DNA of 64,000 bases from Streptomyces sp. B21-105 (GTDB taxonomy: Bacteria; Actinomycetota; Actinomycetes; Streptomycetales; Streptomycetaceae): NCBI RefSeq assembly GCF_036898465.1, contig NZ_JARUMJ010000001.1:930001-994000 (forward strand), read 5' to 3'. This document shows positions 43,945 through 52,124 of this stretch, one piece after another. Both the position numbers and the translations under genes were made by a program. The notes under the pieces were generated by a model, which was not told where the DNA came from, ran no database searches, and saw only the letters and a list, made by a program, of their open reading frames with translations. The number at the start of each line of letters is the position of its first letter. Position 1 is the first letter of the stretch.

Positions 43945-46228
43945 GCCGGGGATGCTAGCCAAAGAGACACCCTCTGGGCTCCCTCACAGCTGCTGGCCAG
44001 CGGGAGGCTCGGTCATCAAAGAGACACTGCACTTAAGTCGAAACAAGACCGGAGAACTCGCCCTGCACCTGGCCTCCATGGGCTACGCCGTCGATGCCGT
44101 GGACTGGGCCAACGGCGCCTTCCCCAGTACCGACGCGCACCTCGACGATCCCTCCTACGGATCCGTCCGCTGGCAGCACCTGGACATCGAGCGTGCCAAC
44201 CTCTCGAAACTGCAGGCGGACGGCTACGACCTGATCGTCCTGCGGATGGTGTACGCGTTCCTGCGCGACCGCACGCGCCTGACCCGCACTCTGGGCCGGC
44301 GGCTGCGCAAGAATGCTGCCCTCGTCGTCATCACACCGCTCGTCGCGACCACCCCAGCCAAACGACGGGCCATCGCCCTCGACGAGGACGAGGTCGCCCA
44401 CCTGATGAGCATGTGGGACCAGGCACAACGCTTCGACGCGAACGGCATGGCCGTCCTGGTCCTGCGCGGGCTGAAGAAGCCCGCCGTGCAGATCACGAAC
44501 ACACCGTCCCTGCAGCCGACTTCGGTGGCCGAGGTGCACGCCGTGGTCACCGACGCCCAGGGCCGCGTCCTTCTGGGCCGCTCGCAACAGGGATGGGAAC
44601 TGCCCGGCGCGTTGGCCCAGCCAGGAGAAGGATTTGAGCACACGGCGGTGCGCGCACTGGCCGAGCAGACCGGCGTGACGGCCGAACCGGCCGACGCGCA
44701 CGTCCTCGGAGTGCACTTCGATGCCCCGGAGGGCCTGGCGCGGACGAGCGTCGTGGTCCGCATCTCGGCTCACAGCGAGCAGGTCCAGCCGCTGAAGCCG
44801 GAGGAGTTCGGGCACGTGGACTGGCGACCGCTGCACACCCTGCGCCGTCTGGACCGCCTGTCCGCCACCTCCGCACGGGCTCTGGACCTCATCTGGCCGG
44901 GGGTCCTGCCGTACGTGCCCTCCGCGCACATGTATCCGATCGACAACACCTGCCCGCCCGTGCCCGGCGAATCGCCAGAGGCGGTCGAGCGGCGCGAGCG
45001 CATGGCTGACCGGGTCATCGCCGGTGGCTGGGCCCCCTCCCTGCCGGTCCAGCAGGCGTTGCGTGCGGTGCCGCGCCACCGCTACACCCCCGAGAGCCCG
45101 CTGCGGACCGCCTACCACAGCGACTTGGCCGTGGTCACCGAGCACAACGACCTCGCCCAGGCGACCAGTTCCGTGTCCGCGGCCTGGCTCCAGGCCGACA
45201 TGGCCGAGCACCTGCGTCTGGCTGAGGGGATGACAGTTTTTGAGGGCGGCTCGGGCGGCTACAACGCCGAGCTGATTGCGCACATTGTCGGCCCGGCCGG
45301 GCGCGTAATCACCGTCGACCTCGCCCCGTATGTCGTGCGCCGCACGCGGCGGCTGACCGCCGAGGCCGGCAGCGGTCGCGTCACCGCAGTGCTCGGCTCT
45401 GCCAGCGACGGCGCAGCCGAGCACATGCCCCGCGGCGGCTTCGACGCCTCGGTGATCACCTACAACTGCTGGGACATCGCCCCCGCTTGGCGCGACCAGC
45501 TCGCCGACGGCCGCTATCTCGTGCTCCCGCTGGAAGTCCACGGCTACACCCGCGCCATCGCCTTCCAAAAGCACGGCCCGGTGCTACGTGCCACGGACTT
45601 CCAATTCTGCGGGTTCGTCCGCGACCGCGGGCCCGCCGCCCGCACGGTCCCCACCGTCGACCTCGCCGAGGGCGAACCGCAACTGCAGTTTCCCGACGGC
45701 GTACCCGCCGAGACCACCGGTCTGGACGATGCCCTGGCGGGCCCGCGCAACGAAGTGGCCACGGGCGTGAGCGTGGCCGGCAACGAGTCGTTCGAAACTC
45801 TGCAGCTCTTCCTCGCCACCACGCTGCCCGGCTTCTGCCGCCTCGCCCGCAACCGTGAAAGGGACAGCGGCATCACCGCACTGCCCAAGGGCTCGGACGC
45901 AGCCGCGATCACAGCCGACGGCTCCCTCGCCTACCTGACCCACATCCTCGTCCAGGACGGCCCCACACCCGATCAGCGCCGCTCGGAGTTCCTGGCCCAC
46001 GGCTTCGGTCCATCCGGGCCCGCTCTTGCCGAACAGCTCGCGGCCGCCGTACGCCGCTGGGACATCCGAGAACGAGCGCACGGATACCCCGAGTTGGAAG
46101 TGCATCCTGCCGGAACCCCGGACGCCGAGCTGCCCGCAGGCCACGTGCTGGGCAAGACCCACAGCCGGCTCGTGTGGACGTGGCGCTCCGACGCCGCCGA
46201 CACCCCGGCCCTGAACCGGAGAAGGTGA
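43943..46228 (+). CDS. 3' part of split methyltransferase-Nudix-PCMT fusion (open frame persists)
   Basis: Only 44051-46228 is original gene; the open frame extends into element 1 to 43943. Using the open frame for numbering: residues 37-180 are the rest of a class I methyltransferase (GELALHLASMGYAVDAVDW, then LRKNAALVVITPL). Residues 195-320 form a Nudix domain with degraded box (GALAQPGEGF..., RALAEQTGV, RE and EE altered). Residues 345-730 form a PCMT-like methyltransferase (EGGSGGYNAELIAHIVG, motif I) with a long C-terminal region. If still translated, the Nudix and PCMT parts could function, but the first methyltransferase lacks its glycine loop. The substrate of the PCMT-like domain is unknown. 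Confidence 0.7.
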   Translation: MPGMLAKETPSGLPHSCWPAGGSVIKETLHLSRNKTGELALHLASMGYAVDAVDWANGAFPSTDAHLDDPSYGSVRWQHLDIERANLSKLQADGYDLIVLRMVYAFLRDRTRLTRTLGRRLRKNAALVVITPLVATTPAKRRAIALDEDEVAHLMSMWDQAQRFDANGMAVLVLRGLKKPAVQITNTPSLQPTSVAEVHAVVTDAQGRVLLGRSQQGWELPGALAQPGEGFEHTAVRALAEQTGVTAEPADAHVLGVHFDAPEGLARTSVVVRISAHSEQVQPLKPEEFGHVDWRPLHTLRRLDRLSATSARALDLIWPGVLPYVPSAHMYPIDNTCPPVPGESPEAVERRERMADRVIAGGWAPSLPVQQALRAVPRHRYTPESPLRTAYHSDLAVVTEHNDLAQATSSVSAAWLQADMAEHLRLAEGMTVFEGGSGGYNAELIAHIVGPAGRVITVDLAPYVVRRTRRLTAEAGSGRVTAVLGSASDGAAEHMPRGGFDASVITYNCWDIAPAWRDQLADGRYLVLPLEVHGYTRAIAFQKHGPVLRATDFQFCGFVRDRGPAARTVPTVDLAEGEPQLQFPDGVPAETTGLDDALAGPRNEVATGVSVAGNESFETLQLFLATTLPGFCRLARNRERDSGITALPKGSDAAAITADGSLAYLTHILVQDGPTPDQRRSEFLAHGFGPSGPALAEQLAAAVRRWDIRERAHGYPELEVHPAGTPDAELPAGHVLGKTHSRLVWTWRSDAADTPALNRRR
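43961..44050. repeat. Right terminal region of element 1 with recombinase-type boxes
   Basis: AAAGAGACAC occurs at 43961-43970 and 44018-44027, exactly 57 bp apart, the same interval as the two inverted boxes at the left end. GAAACAA at 44039-44045 mirrors the left-tip TTGTTTC. TGCTAGCC just inside the inner box corresponds to CCTAGCA on the left. The outer box lies 15 bp closer to the edge than at the left end, so the ends are not identical. Confidence 0.6.
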
Positions 46229-46234
46229 GCGCCC

Positions 46235-47104
46235 ATGAGTGATCCGGTACCCGACCCGGTCGAGCCGCAGCACCGGCTGGGCCTGTACGAGCGTTACTAC
46301 GCCCAGGTGGAATCCGGCCGCAAGACCATCGAAGTCCGGGTGCGCACGCCCCGGATAACAGGCGTCGCGGTCGGCGACGTGCTTGTGTTCCACGGCGAAG
46401 AGTCGGGGCGCGAACTCGACGTGAGGGCCTCCCGGATCACGCCGTACGCCTCGTTCGCCGAGCTGCTCGCCGCCGAGGACGTCGCCCGCATCGACCCTGA
46501 CAGCACTCGCGCGGAGCAGCTCGTCAACCTGCGCCGTATCTACCCGCCGGAGAGGGAGGCGCTGGGGCCGCTCGCGATCGAGTTCGACCACCGGCCGGCA
46601 CTCGCGGGGCAGCCCATGTCCCTGTCTGCCGAGGCGTACGTCCAGACCGTTCCGCACCACACGGTGTACGGCTGCTTCTACGTACGCGACGACCACGATC
46701 GGCCCGTCCAGTTGCGTTCGGTGTACGGCGGTCGACCCTGGCAGTTTCCCGGCGGGAACACGGATGCCGGCGAGGATCCCCTGGAGACCGCGCGCCGCGA
46801 GACGGCCGAGGAAACCGGGCTCCACCTCGGCCAGGGCCAGCTCCGTCTGCTGCTGACGCACTACCTCCACCCCGGGCCCCGCTGGCCCATGGGCAAGATC
46901 GGCTTCATCTTCGACGGCGGCACCCTCACCGCTGAACAGCTGCGGCAGATTCGCCTCGATCCGGCCGAGCACGACCCCTGGGCGATCCACGGCCTCGACG
47001 AGTGGCGACGCCTGATGGGCAAGGAGGCGTTCGCCCGCCTGGAGGCCGTCGAACGGGCTCGCGCCGGTAGCGGCCCGCAGTACCTCGTCACCGGTCCCGC
47101 CTGA
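46235..47104 (+). CDS. ASCH-Nudix fusion protein
   Basis: 289 residues, GGAGAAGG before the ATG. Residues about 12-115 are an ASCH/PUA-like domain (LGLYERYYAQVESGRKTIEVRVR, VAVGDVLVFHGE), the pattern of ASCH with 'G-x-K-x-x-E-x-R'. Residues about 135-285 are a Nudix domain with box GGNTDAGEDP..., RRETAEETGL; one position is Asn/Thr but RE and EE are present. ASCH domains bind modified RNA or nucleotides, some hydrolysing acetylated cytidine. Fusion to Nudix suggests recognition and clean-up of a modified nucleotide. Confidence 0.75.
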   Translation: MSDPVPDPVEPQHRLGLYERYYAQVESGRKTIEVRVRTPRITGVAVGDVLVFHGEESGRELDVRASRITPYASFAELLAAEDVARIDPDSTRAEQLVNLRRIYPPEREALGPLAIEFDHRPALAGQPMSLSAEAYVQTVPHHTVYGCFYVRDDHDRPVQLRSVYGGRPWQFPGGNTDAGEDPLETARRETAEETGLHLGQGQLRLLLTHYLHPGPRWPMGKIGFIFDGGTLTAEQLRQIRLDPAEHDPWAIHGLDEWRRLMGKEAFARLEAVERARAGSGPQYLVTGPA

Positions 47105-47130
47105 CCCCACCCCTCCCCTTTGGAGTTTCC

Positions 47131-47991
47131 ATGTCCGTCGAGGCGTCCCCCAACCCCGAGACCTGGACTGCCTACGGCCAGTTTCAGCTCGACCGGTCCT
47201 ACATGCCGCCCCTACCCGAACAGCTGCGCTGGGGCTTCTGGGACGGTGTCGGCCCCGGAGACGACGTGCTCGGCCCACTGGCCGGAAAGCGAGTCCTGGA
47301 CATCGGATCCGGAGCCGGCCACTACGCCGTCCACCTCGCCCAGGCCCACGGCGCAGTCGTCGATGCGGTCGAACTCTCGCCCACCCAACATCAACGCGCC
47401 ACCGGACACTTCGGCGACGTACCCGGCGTCCGTTTCCTGAACGCGGACGTGATCGAGCACCTTCAGCAGGCGCAGCCGTACGACGCGGCGTACGGCATCT
47501 GCACGCTCGCCGGAATCGACCCGCACATCGCACTGCCCGCTCTGCGCGACGGATTGCTCCCCGGCGCCCCACTCGTCTTCTCCACGCTGCACACCAACTG
47601 GCACGGCCACGGTCCCTCCGCCACCGTGGCCCCGCGCGAGGAGACGGTCGGCCTCAAGGGAATGGAGCCGCTACCGCTGCAGACCTGGGTACTGACCGCA
47701 CAGGTGTGGGAAGACCTCCTGACGGACTACGGATTCACGGTGGAGGCCATCACTCAGCTCCGTGCGCCCGAGCCGGACAACCCCGTGATCTGCCAGCTCA
47801 TCCAAGCCCGGCGCAGAACCCTCCTCCCCACGCAGATCACCAGCCGCCCCCGCACGCATCGCCCGCCCGCCCCGCACGCGGCGATCGGCGTGGGCGCCAT
47901 TGTCCTCAGCGACCGCGGTCTGCTCCTGGGCCGCCACCAACGCGGCACCCTTGAGCTAACTGGAGTACGGGCGGGTTCCCTGAGGGGCTGA
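47131..47991 (+). CDS. Methyltransferase with truncated Nudix domain (cut by element 2)
   Basis: Residues 1-225 are a class I SAM methyltransferase: motif I RVLDIGSGAGHYAVHL (about 53-68), then VVDAVELSPTQ and VRFLNADVIEHL. From about 250 a Nudix strand begins (AIGVGAIVLSDRGLLLGRHQ), and the match ends at GTLEL (codons to 47958), exactly before the Nudix box. The last 11 codons belong to element 2. The remaining Nudix half lies at 53818-54198. Joined, the gene would encode 402 residues. The methyltransferase part may still work. Confidence 0.8.
   Translation: MSVEASPNPETWTAYGQFQLDRSYMPPLPEQLRWGFWDGVGPGDDVLGPLAGKRVLDIGSGAGHYAVHLAQAHGAVVDAVELSPTQHQRATGHFGDVPGVRFLNADVIEHLQQAQPYDAAYGICTLAGIDPHIALPALRDGLLPGAPLVFSTLHTNWHGHGPSATVAPREETVGLKGMEPLPLQTWVLTAQVWEDLLTDYGFTVEAITQLRAPEPDNPVICQLIQARRRTLLPTQITSRPRTHRPPAPHAAIGVGAIVLSDRGLLLGRHQRGTLELTGVRAGSLRG
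47970..47978 (+). repeat. Left inverted arm of element 2
   Basis: GGCGGGTTC, 6 bp inside a GG dinucleotide at the gene break. The matching arm is the reverse complement at 53802-53810. Three ATTTCA copies (48007, 48075, 48096) lie further in on the left side and one GATTTC-like copy on the right, possibly recombinase sub-sites. Confidence 0.5.
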
Positions 47992-48068
47992 TCGACGCGT
48001 CGTTCCATTTCAGCTGGCAGGAGGCTCGATGGGCTCCTGCATCAGCCTCTCAGGATGTTGGGCCGTTC

Positions 48069-48083
48069 TCCTGAATTTCAGGA
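48069..48083. promoter_or_regulatory. 15-bp palindrome upstream of the element 2 recombinase
   Basis: TCCTGAATTTCAGGA, seven-base arms about a central T, 24 nt before the ATG of the recombinase. It overlaps one of the ATTTCA copies. A second inverted repeat (GCAGGAG at 48017-48023 with CTCCTGC at 48034-48040) is nearby. It is a candidate operator for the element's HTH protein or for autoregulation. Confidence 0.4.
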
Positions 48084-48107
48084 CTCTCTGCTGTAATTTC
48101 AACGTCC

Positions 48108-49295
48108 ATGGCAGATCCCGGGACTCGCGTGCTCTCCCTCGTACCGCCTCCCAGCGAACCATCGCCCGCAGAGGCGGGGTTGCTGGGAGGCGAGCCGGGG
48201 CTGAGCGACGTGCTGTTGCTGCAGCGCCGGTACGCAGGCGGGGCGAACGAGGAAGACGAGCAGTTGTTCTTCATGGACGCTCTGGTCGAGTACCAGTGGG
48301 CGCGAGATGTGGCGGGCCTGGCGTCCTCCACCCTGGACGGGCTGACGAAGCCAGTGATCGAGGTGTGCGACCACTACGGTGTCGTGCCATGGCGGCTGAC
48401 GCCCCGGCACGTCGACGGGTACTTCGCCGGAGTCGGCAAACGCCAGGCACCGACCGTGCGATCGAAGCTGAACCGGATCGACCACTTCTTCGCATTCCTG
48501 GAGCAACGCTACGCGCACGAGATCTTCCAGCGTTTCGGGGCAGCGGTCGAGTCGCCGATCGATCCATTCAACCGACACGCACACCGCGGTGACTTCGGCC
48601 TTCGGGTGCCACCGTCGGCCCGGGCGGTCAACGAGTTCTTCGCCGGTTGGCGGCGGGAGCTGGCGCACGCCCGCAAGGAGGCGGTGGCGTGTAGGGACTA
48701 TGTGATGGCGAAGTTGATCTACATCTCCGGGGTGCGGGCTTCGGAGCTGTGTCAGATGCGCATGAAGGACCTGCACTGGGAGTCCGGCGACTTCGGGAGG
48801 TTTCTCGTTCAGGGCAAGGGCGCCCGAGGGTCGGGGCCGCGACAGCGAGAGGCGTTTCTGTTCGCCGAGGGACGTGAGTTGCTGTGGTGGTACGTGGAGG
48901 AAGTCCGCGGGTTGTTCTCAGACGACCCGGAGCACCCTGAGTCGCCGGTCTGGCCCTCGGAGCGCTTGGCGCGGGATCTTGGCGGCATGCCGAACCCTGT
49001 CGGCCCGGCGGTGACAACGTCGACGCTACGGAAAGCCCTGGCGAGAGCCTCGGAGGCCCACCTGGCAGGTCCGGTCGAGCGGATCTTTCCTCATCTGCTT
49101 CGGCATGCTTGTGCCACACACCGTTACGAGGCGGGGATGTCCCTGTGGGAGGTGCAGAAGTTGCTCGGCCATGACTGGACGACGACCACGGTTCGGTACA
49201 TTTTGTCCGCTCAGGGCGATCCAGAGATGGCCAGCCGACGTTCGTCGGCTCGGGCCGCACAGCGACTACGCGTGGACACGGGGGGTCTGTCGTGA
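48108..49295 (+). CDS. Tyrosine recombinase/integrase (element 2)
   Basis: 395 residues. All catalytic residues are visible: Arg in ISGVRASELCQM, Lys in VQGKGARG, H-x-x-R in PHLLRHACATHRYE, His in LLGHDWTTTT and Tyr in VRYILSA. A SAM-like N-terminal domain lies at about 45-150. Its stop overlaps the start of the HTH gene (GTGA). The gene begins about 145 bp from the left edge and reads inward. Confidence 0.88.
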   Translation: MADPGTRVLSLVPPPSEPSPAEAGLLGGEPGLSDVLLLQRRYAGGANEEDEQLFFMDALVEYQWARDVAGLASSTLDGLTKPVIEVCDHYGVVPWRLTPRHVDGYFAGVGKRQAPTVRSKLNRIDHFFAFLEQRYAHEIFQRFGAAVESPIDPFNRHAHRGDFGLRVPPSARAVNEFFAGWRRELAHARKEAVACRDYVMAKLIYISGVRASELCQMRMKDLHWESGDFGRFLVQGKGARGSGPRQREAFLFAEGRELLWWYVEEVRGLFSDDPEHPESPVWPSERLARDLGGMPNPVGPAVTTSTLRKALARASEAHLAGPVERIFPHLLRHACATHRYEAGMSLWEVQKLLGHDWTTTTVRYILSAQGDPEMASRRSSARAAQRLRVDTGGLS

Positions 49296-49627
49296 AGTGG
49301 AACCTGCGGTGGGCGGCGGCCAGCCGAGGCATCTGGCGGCCCAGTGACCTGATGCCCGTGTTCAAAGAAGTCGGCTTCACTCCGTCGATGTCGAAGGTCT
49401 CCGCGCTCTGGTCGGGCACACCGGTAACGGTGCGGTTGGACGACCTGGACCTGATCTGTGCTGCTCTTCAGTGCACGGTCGCGGACCTGCTCGTCGCCGA
49501 ACCTGTAGCCGGGAAGACGCCGCTGGCCCAGGACGAGGGGCTCGCGACGGCTGCGGGCGAGTCGCCCAGGCCGGTTCCGCGCCGGTCCACCGGGGCGGGG
49601 CGGCCCCGGTCGCTCCCACCGAACTGA
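49292..49627 (+). CDS. Small Cro/C1-type HTH protein
   Basis: 111 residues from a GTG overlapping the recombinase stop. Residues about 1-70 form an XRE-like helix-turn-helix: RPSDLMPVFKEVGFTPSMSKVSALW, then VRLDDLDLICAALQCTVADLL, which is the typical end of a Cro/C1 domain. A proline- and arginine-rich tail follows. It lies between two recombinases in a coupled operon (1-nt gap to the next gene) and may regulate them or act as a directionality factor. Confidence 0.7.
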   Translation: MKWNLRWAAASRGIWRPSDLMPVFKEVGFTPSMSKVSALWSGTPVTVRLDDLDLICAALQCTVADLLVAEPVAGKTPLAQDEGLATAAGESPRPVPRRSTGAGRPRSLPPN

Positions 49628-49628
49628 G

Positions 49629-51923
49629 GTGGCCCCAAGACGAAAGCGCCCCAAACGTCTGCCCTCGCTGGGGCAGTGCGCCGGCTGCCTCGGCTGGGGG
49701 CTGCGGGTCCAGTCACCGTTCTGCTCCCCCTGCCACCAGTGGCGCTCCAAACGGAACCGCCCGGAGGGCGAGTGCAGACGGTGCAAGCGGCTGTGGCGCA
49801 TCAATGATGAAGGTTTCTGCCGGGCGTGTGTCGTGGCTGTCACCGAGTACGACGCGGCCTGGTACTTCGACCCCGCACAGGCCGCAGAGCAGCCGGCATG
49901 GACCCAGCTCGCGTTCTGTCTGCCCGCTTCCGTCCGTCGACCTGCCCTGCCCACCGGTATCTACCGCCTGCAGACTGACGGCCGCTACCACGCACCTGGC
50001 TGGGCACGCGCTCAGCGCCCCGCCCTCGTCGTGGACGACGAGCGGATCTGTCCGCCGGCAGTGCGGGGACAGGTGGCCCTGTTCCCTGCGCCGTACCGGC
50101 TGCTGGAGCGCCATGCCGTCGCGATTCGCAGCCGATTCCAAGACGATCTGATCCAACTCAAACCGCTGGTCGGTCAGGTGCAGTCCGAGCACTGCCTCGG
50201 GCGTGCCTGGCGCGTCAGTGCCATGAACATGTTGGCCCTTGCGCTGGCGGCGCGCGACGCGGCCGGCCAGGACGTGGTCGACGCCGCGATCCTTGACGCC
50301 CTGCCTCACCGGCCCGTCGGAGTCACCCGGGTCCTGAACAAGGCTGGCTGGCTCGCCCCTGACCTGGACCGCGAGGTCGTCCTGCTGCCGCACGCCCAAC
50401 GGGCCCGCCCCCAATCTCAACCACGAAGTTGTGATCACTGCCTTTCGTGGGGCCGAAACCAAGTGTGCGACGCCTGTAGAGGCTGGCGTCGTGTCTACGC
50501 TGACCAGCGAGGATGCTGTGGTCGGTGTGGCGCCGGGCCGCTTCCTCTTCGGAACGGTCGATGCCGCGACTGCACTCGACAGCGCCTTCGACTGGGTCCT
50601 GACACCGACGCCTCTACCTGGCGACAACTACGATTCGCCGGACCGTCCTTGGCGAACGGCAGCGCGGCCCGTCGCGAGCTCCGCGCGAATCGCCCAGAGC
50701 TCAGTCCGCCAGCCGTACTTGTAGGTCAGGCGACGATCTTCGAGATCGAGCGGGACTGGCGCCCGCTGGCCGGAGCCCTGCTGCCGGCCCCGCTACCGCC
50801 GGTGAAGGCCCTGCTGGCGGACTTCGCCCAATACACCTCCGAGAACCACTGGCACCAGAAAGTCCACGAGCCGATGGCTCGGGTCCTACGAGTGGCCGCC
50901 ACCTGGTTGGGCGCCGACACCGTCTTCCGCGAGGATGAGCTCCGGGCAATGCACCGCGTGTTCGGTGGCACGGGGCGCATTCGCGGGCTTCTCGCCTTCC
51001 TGGACCAACGCGAACAGCTCGTCACCTCGCCGCCGCGGCGCAACCGCCACGAGGCTTTCGTCCAGCGCACCATCGCCGCCTTCCCTCCACGAATCAGCGA
51101 CGAACTCGGCACGTGGGTCGGGGTCTTGCGTGGCACCAGCAGGCCCCACCACCGCGTCACCGACTACGCCACTATGCGCCGCTACCTCATCTACCTGGCC
51201 GCGCCACTCGCTGACTGGACCACCCGCTACACCACCTTGCGCCAGGTGACGGAGGCTGACGTCACAGCCGCTGTCACCGCGGTCAAAGGCCCACGCGCCC
51301 ACGAGCGCGCTGTGGCGATCCGGTCGCTCTTTCGAGCCCTGAAACACACCAAGCTCGTCTTCGCCGACCCCACCCGCGGCGTTCGCATAACCCGTCAGGA
51401 ACTGTTGCCCACAACTCTGGCCCCTGACCGGCTGGCCGGGCTCTTGGAGACCAGCTCCAACCCGGCTACCCGTCTGGTTCTCGCCTTGGTCGCCCTCCAC
51501 GCAACCAGCGGCACCGACCTGCGCAACCTCGTCCTCTCCGACGTGCTGCTCACCCGCCGGCAACTTCTGATCCGCCGCCCCCACGGCCGTCACGTCGTCC
51601 ACCTCGACAACACCACAGCTGACCTACTGCACGCTTGGCTCCGCTACCGCCATCAGCGCTGGCCACGCACCGTCAACGCGCACCTTCTGGTCACTCAACA
51701 GACCGCCAACGCGACCGATCCTGTCTCCGCGGACTACGTCTACAGGCGCTTCGATCCCGCCGGTCTGACTCTGCGCGCAGTTCGCGCCGACAGAATCCTT
51801 GATGAGGCCCGCGAGACCGAAGATCCCGTCCATCTCGTCCGTGTCTTCGGAATCTCCATCACCACCGCCATGAAGTACATCCACGCTGCCCACCCCCACC
51901 GCGCCGGCCCTGTTCCTCACTGA
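49629..51923 (+). CDS. Zinc-finger tyrosine-recombinase-like protein with degenerate active site
   Basis: 764 residues from GTG 49629. The first 90 residues have three Cys pairs (CAGCLGWG, FCSPCHQW, CRRCKRLW, FCRACV), zinc-ribbon-like; a further Cys set lies at about 260-305 (CDHCLSWG, CDACRGW, CGRCGAG, CRDC). The C-terminal 330 residues are recombinase-like: Arg in HATSGTDLRNLVL and Tyr in TAMKYIHA are present, but the H-x-x-R position reads LRAVR. Such proteins accompany an active integrase in similar operons. It may bind ends rather than catalyse. Confidence 0.65.
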   Translation: MAPRRKRPKRLPSLGQCAGCLGWGLRVQSPFCSPCHQWRSKRNRPEGECRRCKRLWRINDEGFCRACVVAVTEYDAAWYFDPAQAAEQPAWTQLAFCLPASVRRPALPTGIYRLQTDGRYHAPGWARAQRPALVVDDERICPPAVRGQVALFPAPYRLLERHAVAIRSRFQDDLIQLKPLVGQVQSEHCLGRAWRVSAMNMLALALAARDAAGQDVVDAAILDALPHRPVGVTRVLNKAGWLAPDLDREVVLLPHAQRARPQSQPRSCDHCLSWGRNQVCDACRGWRRVYADQRGCCGRCGAGPLPLRNGRCRDCTRQRLRLGPDTDASTWRQLRFAGPSLANGSAARRELRANRPELSPPAVLVGQATIFEIERDWRPLAGALLPAPLPPVKALLADFAQYTSENHWHQKVHEPMARVLRVAATWLGADTVFREDELRAMHRVFGGTGRIRGLLAFLDQREQLVTSPPRRNRHEAFVQRTIAAFPPRISDELGTWVGVLRGTSRPHHRVTDYATMRRYLIYLAAPLADWTTRYTTLRQVTEADVTAAVTAVKGPRAHERAVAIRSLFRALKHTKLVFADPTRGVRITRQELLPTTLAPDRLAGLLETSSNPATRLVLALVALHATSGTDLRNLVLSDVLLTRRQLLIRRPHGRHVVHLDNTTADLLHAWLRYRHQRWPRTVNAHLLVTQQTANATDPVSADYVYRRFDPAGLTLRAVRADRILDEARETEDPVHLVRVFGISITTAMKYIHAAHPHRAGPVPH

Positions 51924-52075
51924 GCCCCAGTGGGGCCAGATCAAACCGCCCTGCGGGACCACCACAACGCCCGGCTGGATAGCACGGTCGGTCTCCCCCG
52001 CCCACACCCCCGAAATCAAACAAATATCCCAGTCGGGCGTGGGCATGACATAGGGTCAGACGCGTGTGCGGGCCT

Positions 52076-52096
52076 GCACTAGCGGCCCGCACTAGC
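52076..52096. promoter_or_regulatory. Tandem GCACTAGC repeat upstream of the secreted-protein gene
   Basis: GCACTAGC occurs at 52076-52083 and again at 52089-52096, 13 bp apart, just before the 52125 start. It lies in the 200-nt gap after the large recombinase-like gene. Possible operator or promoter element for the cargo genes; no consensus hexamers are clear. Confidence 0.3.
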
Positions 52097-52124
52097 CGTG
52101 CACGAACTAGAGAAAAGGATCCAT

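Larger units (their letters stand above)
16711..44052. mobile_element. Element 1: 27.3-kb tyrosine-recombinase element carrying a biosynthetic cluster
   Basis: The boundaries are set by the split methyltransferase gene: left junction after 16710, right junction before 44053, with a GG present at both junctions, so each edge is uncertain by 2 bp. Right-end cargo is a minus-strand operon of three tyrosine recombinases and a TnpC-like protein whose first gene starts about 105 bp from the right edge. The remaining space is filled by the biosynthetic and resistance genes. Ends carry inverted TTGTTTC tips and TGTCKCTTT boxes. No DDE transposase and no target duplication longer than 2 bp were seen. 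This fits Tn554-like site-specific transposition in general layout, but three recombinases instead of two is a difference. Confidence 0.8.

Noticed and set aside
16711..44052. Composite transposon with flanking insertion sequences
   Set aside because: No DDE transposase genes, no long terminal repeats and no target duplication beyond a possible GG; tyrosine recombinases explain the structure better.
44900..46228. FxLD-type lanthipeptide methyltransferase system
   Set aside because: The PCMT-like domain brought this to mind, but no lanthipeptide precursor or dehydratase gene is present in the window.
45584..47572. 662-codon minus-strand ORF
   Set aside because: Arginine/glycine-rich shadow of the PCMT, ASCH-Nudix and methyltransferase genes.
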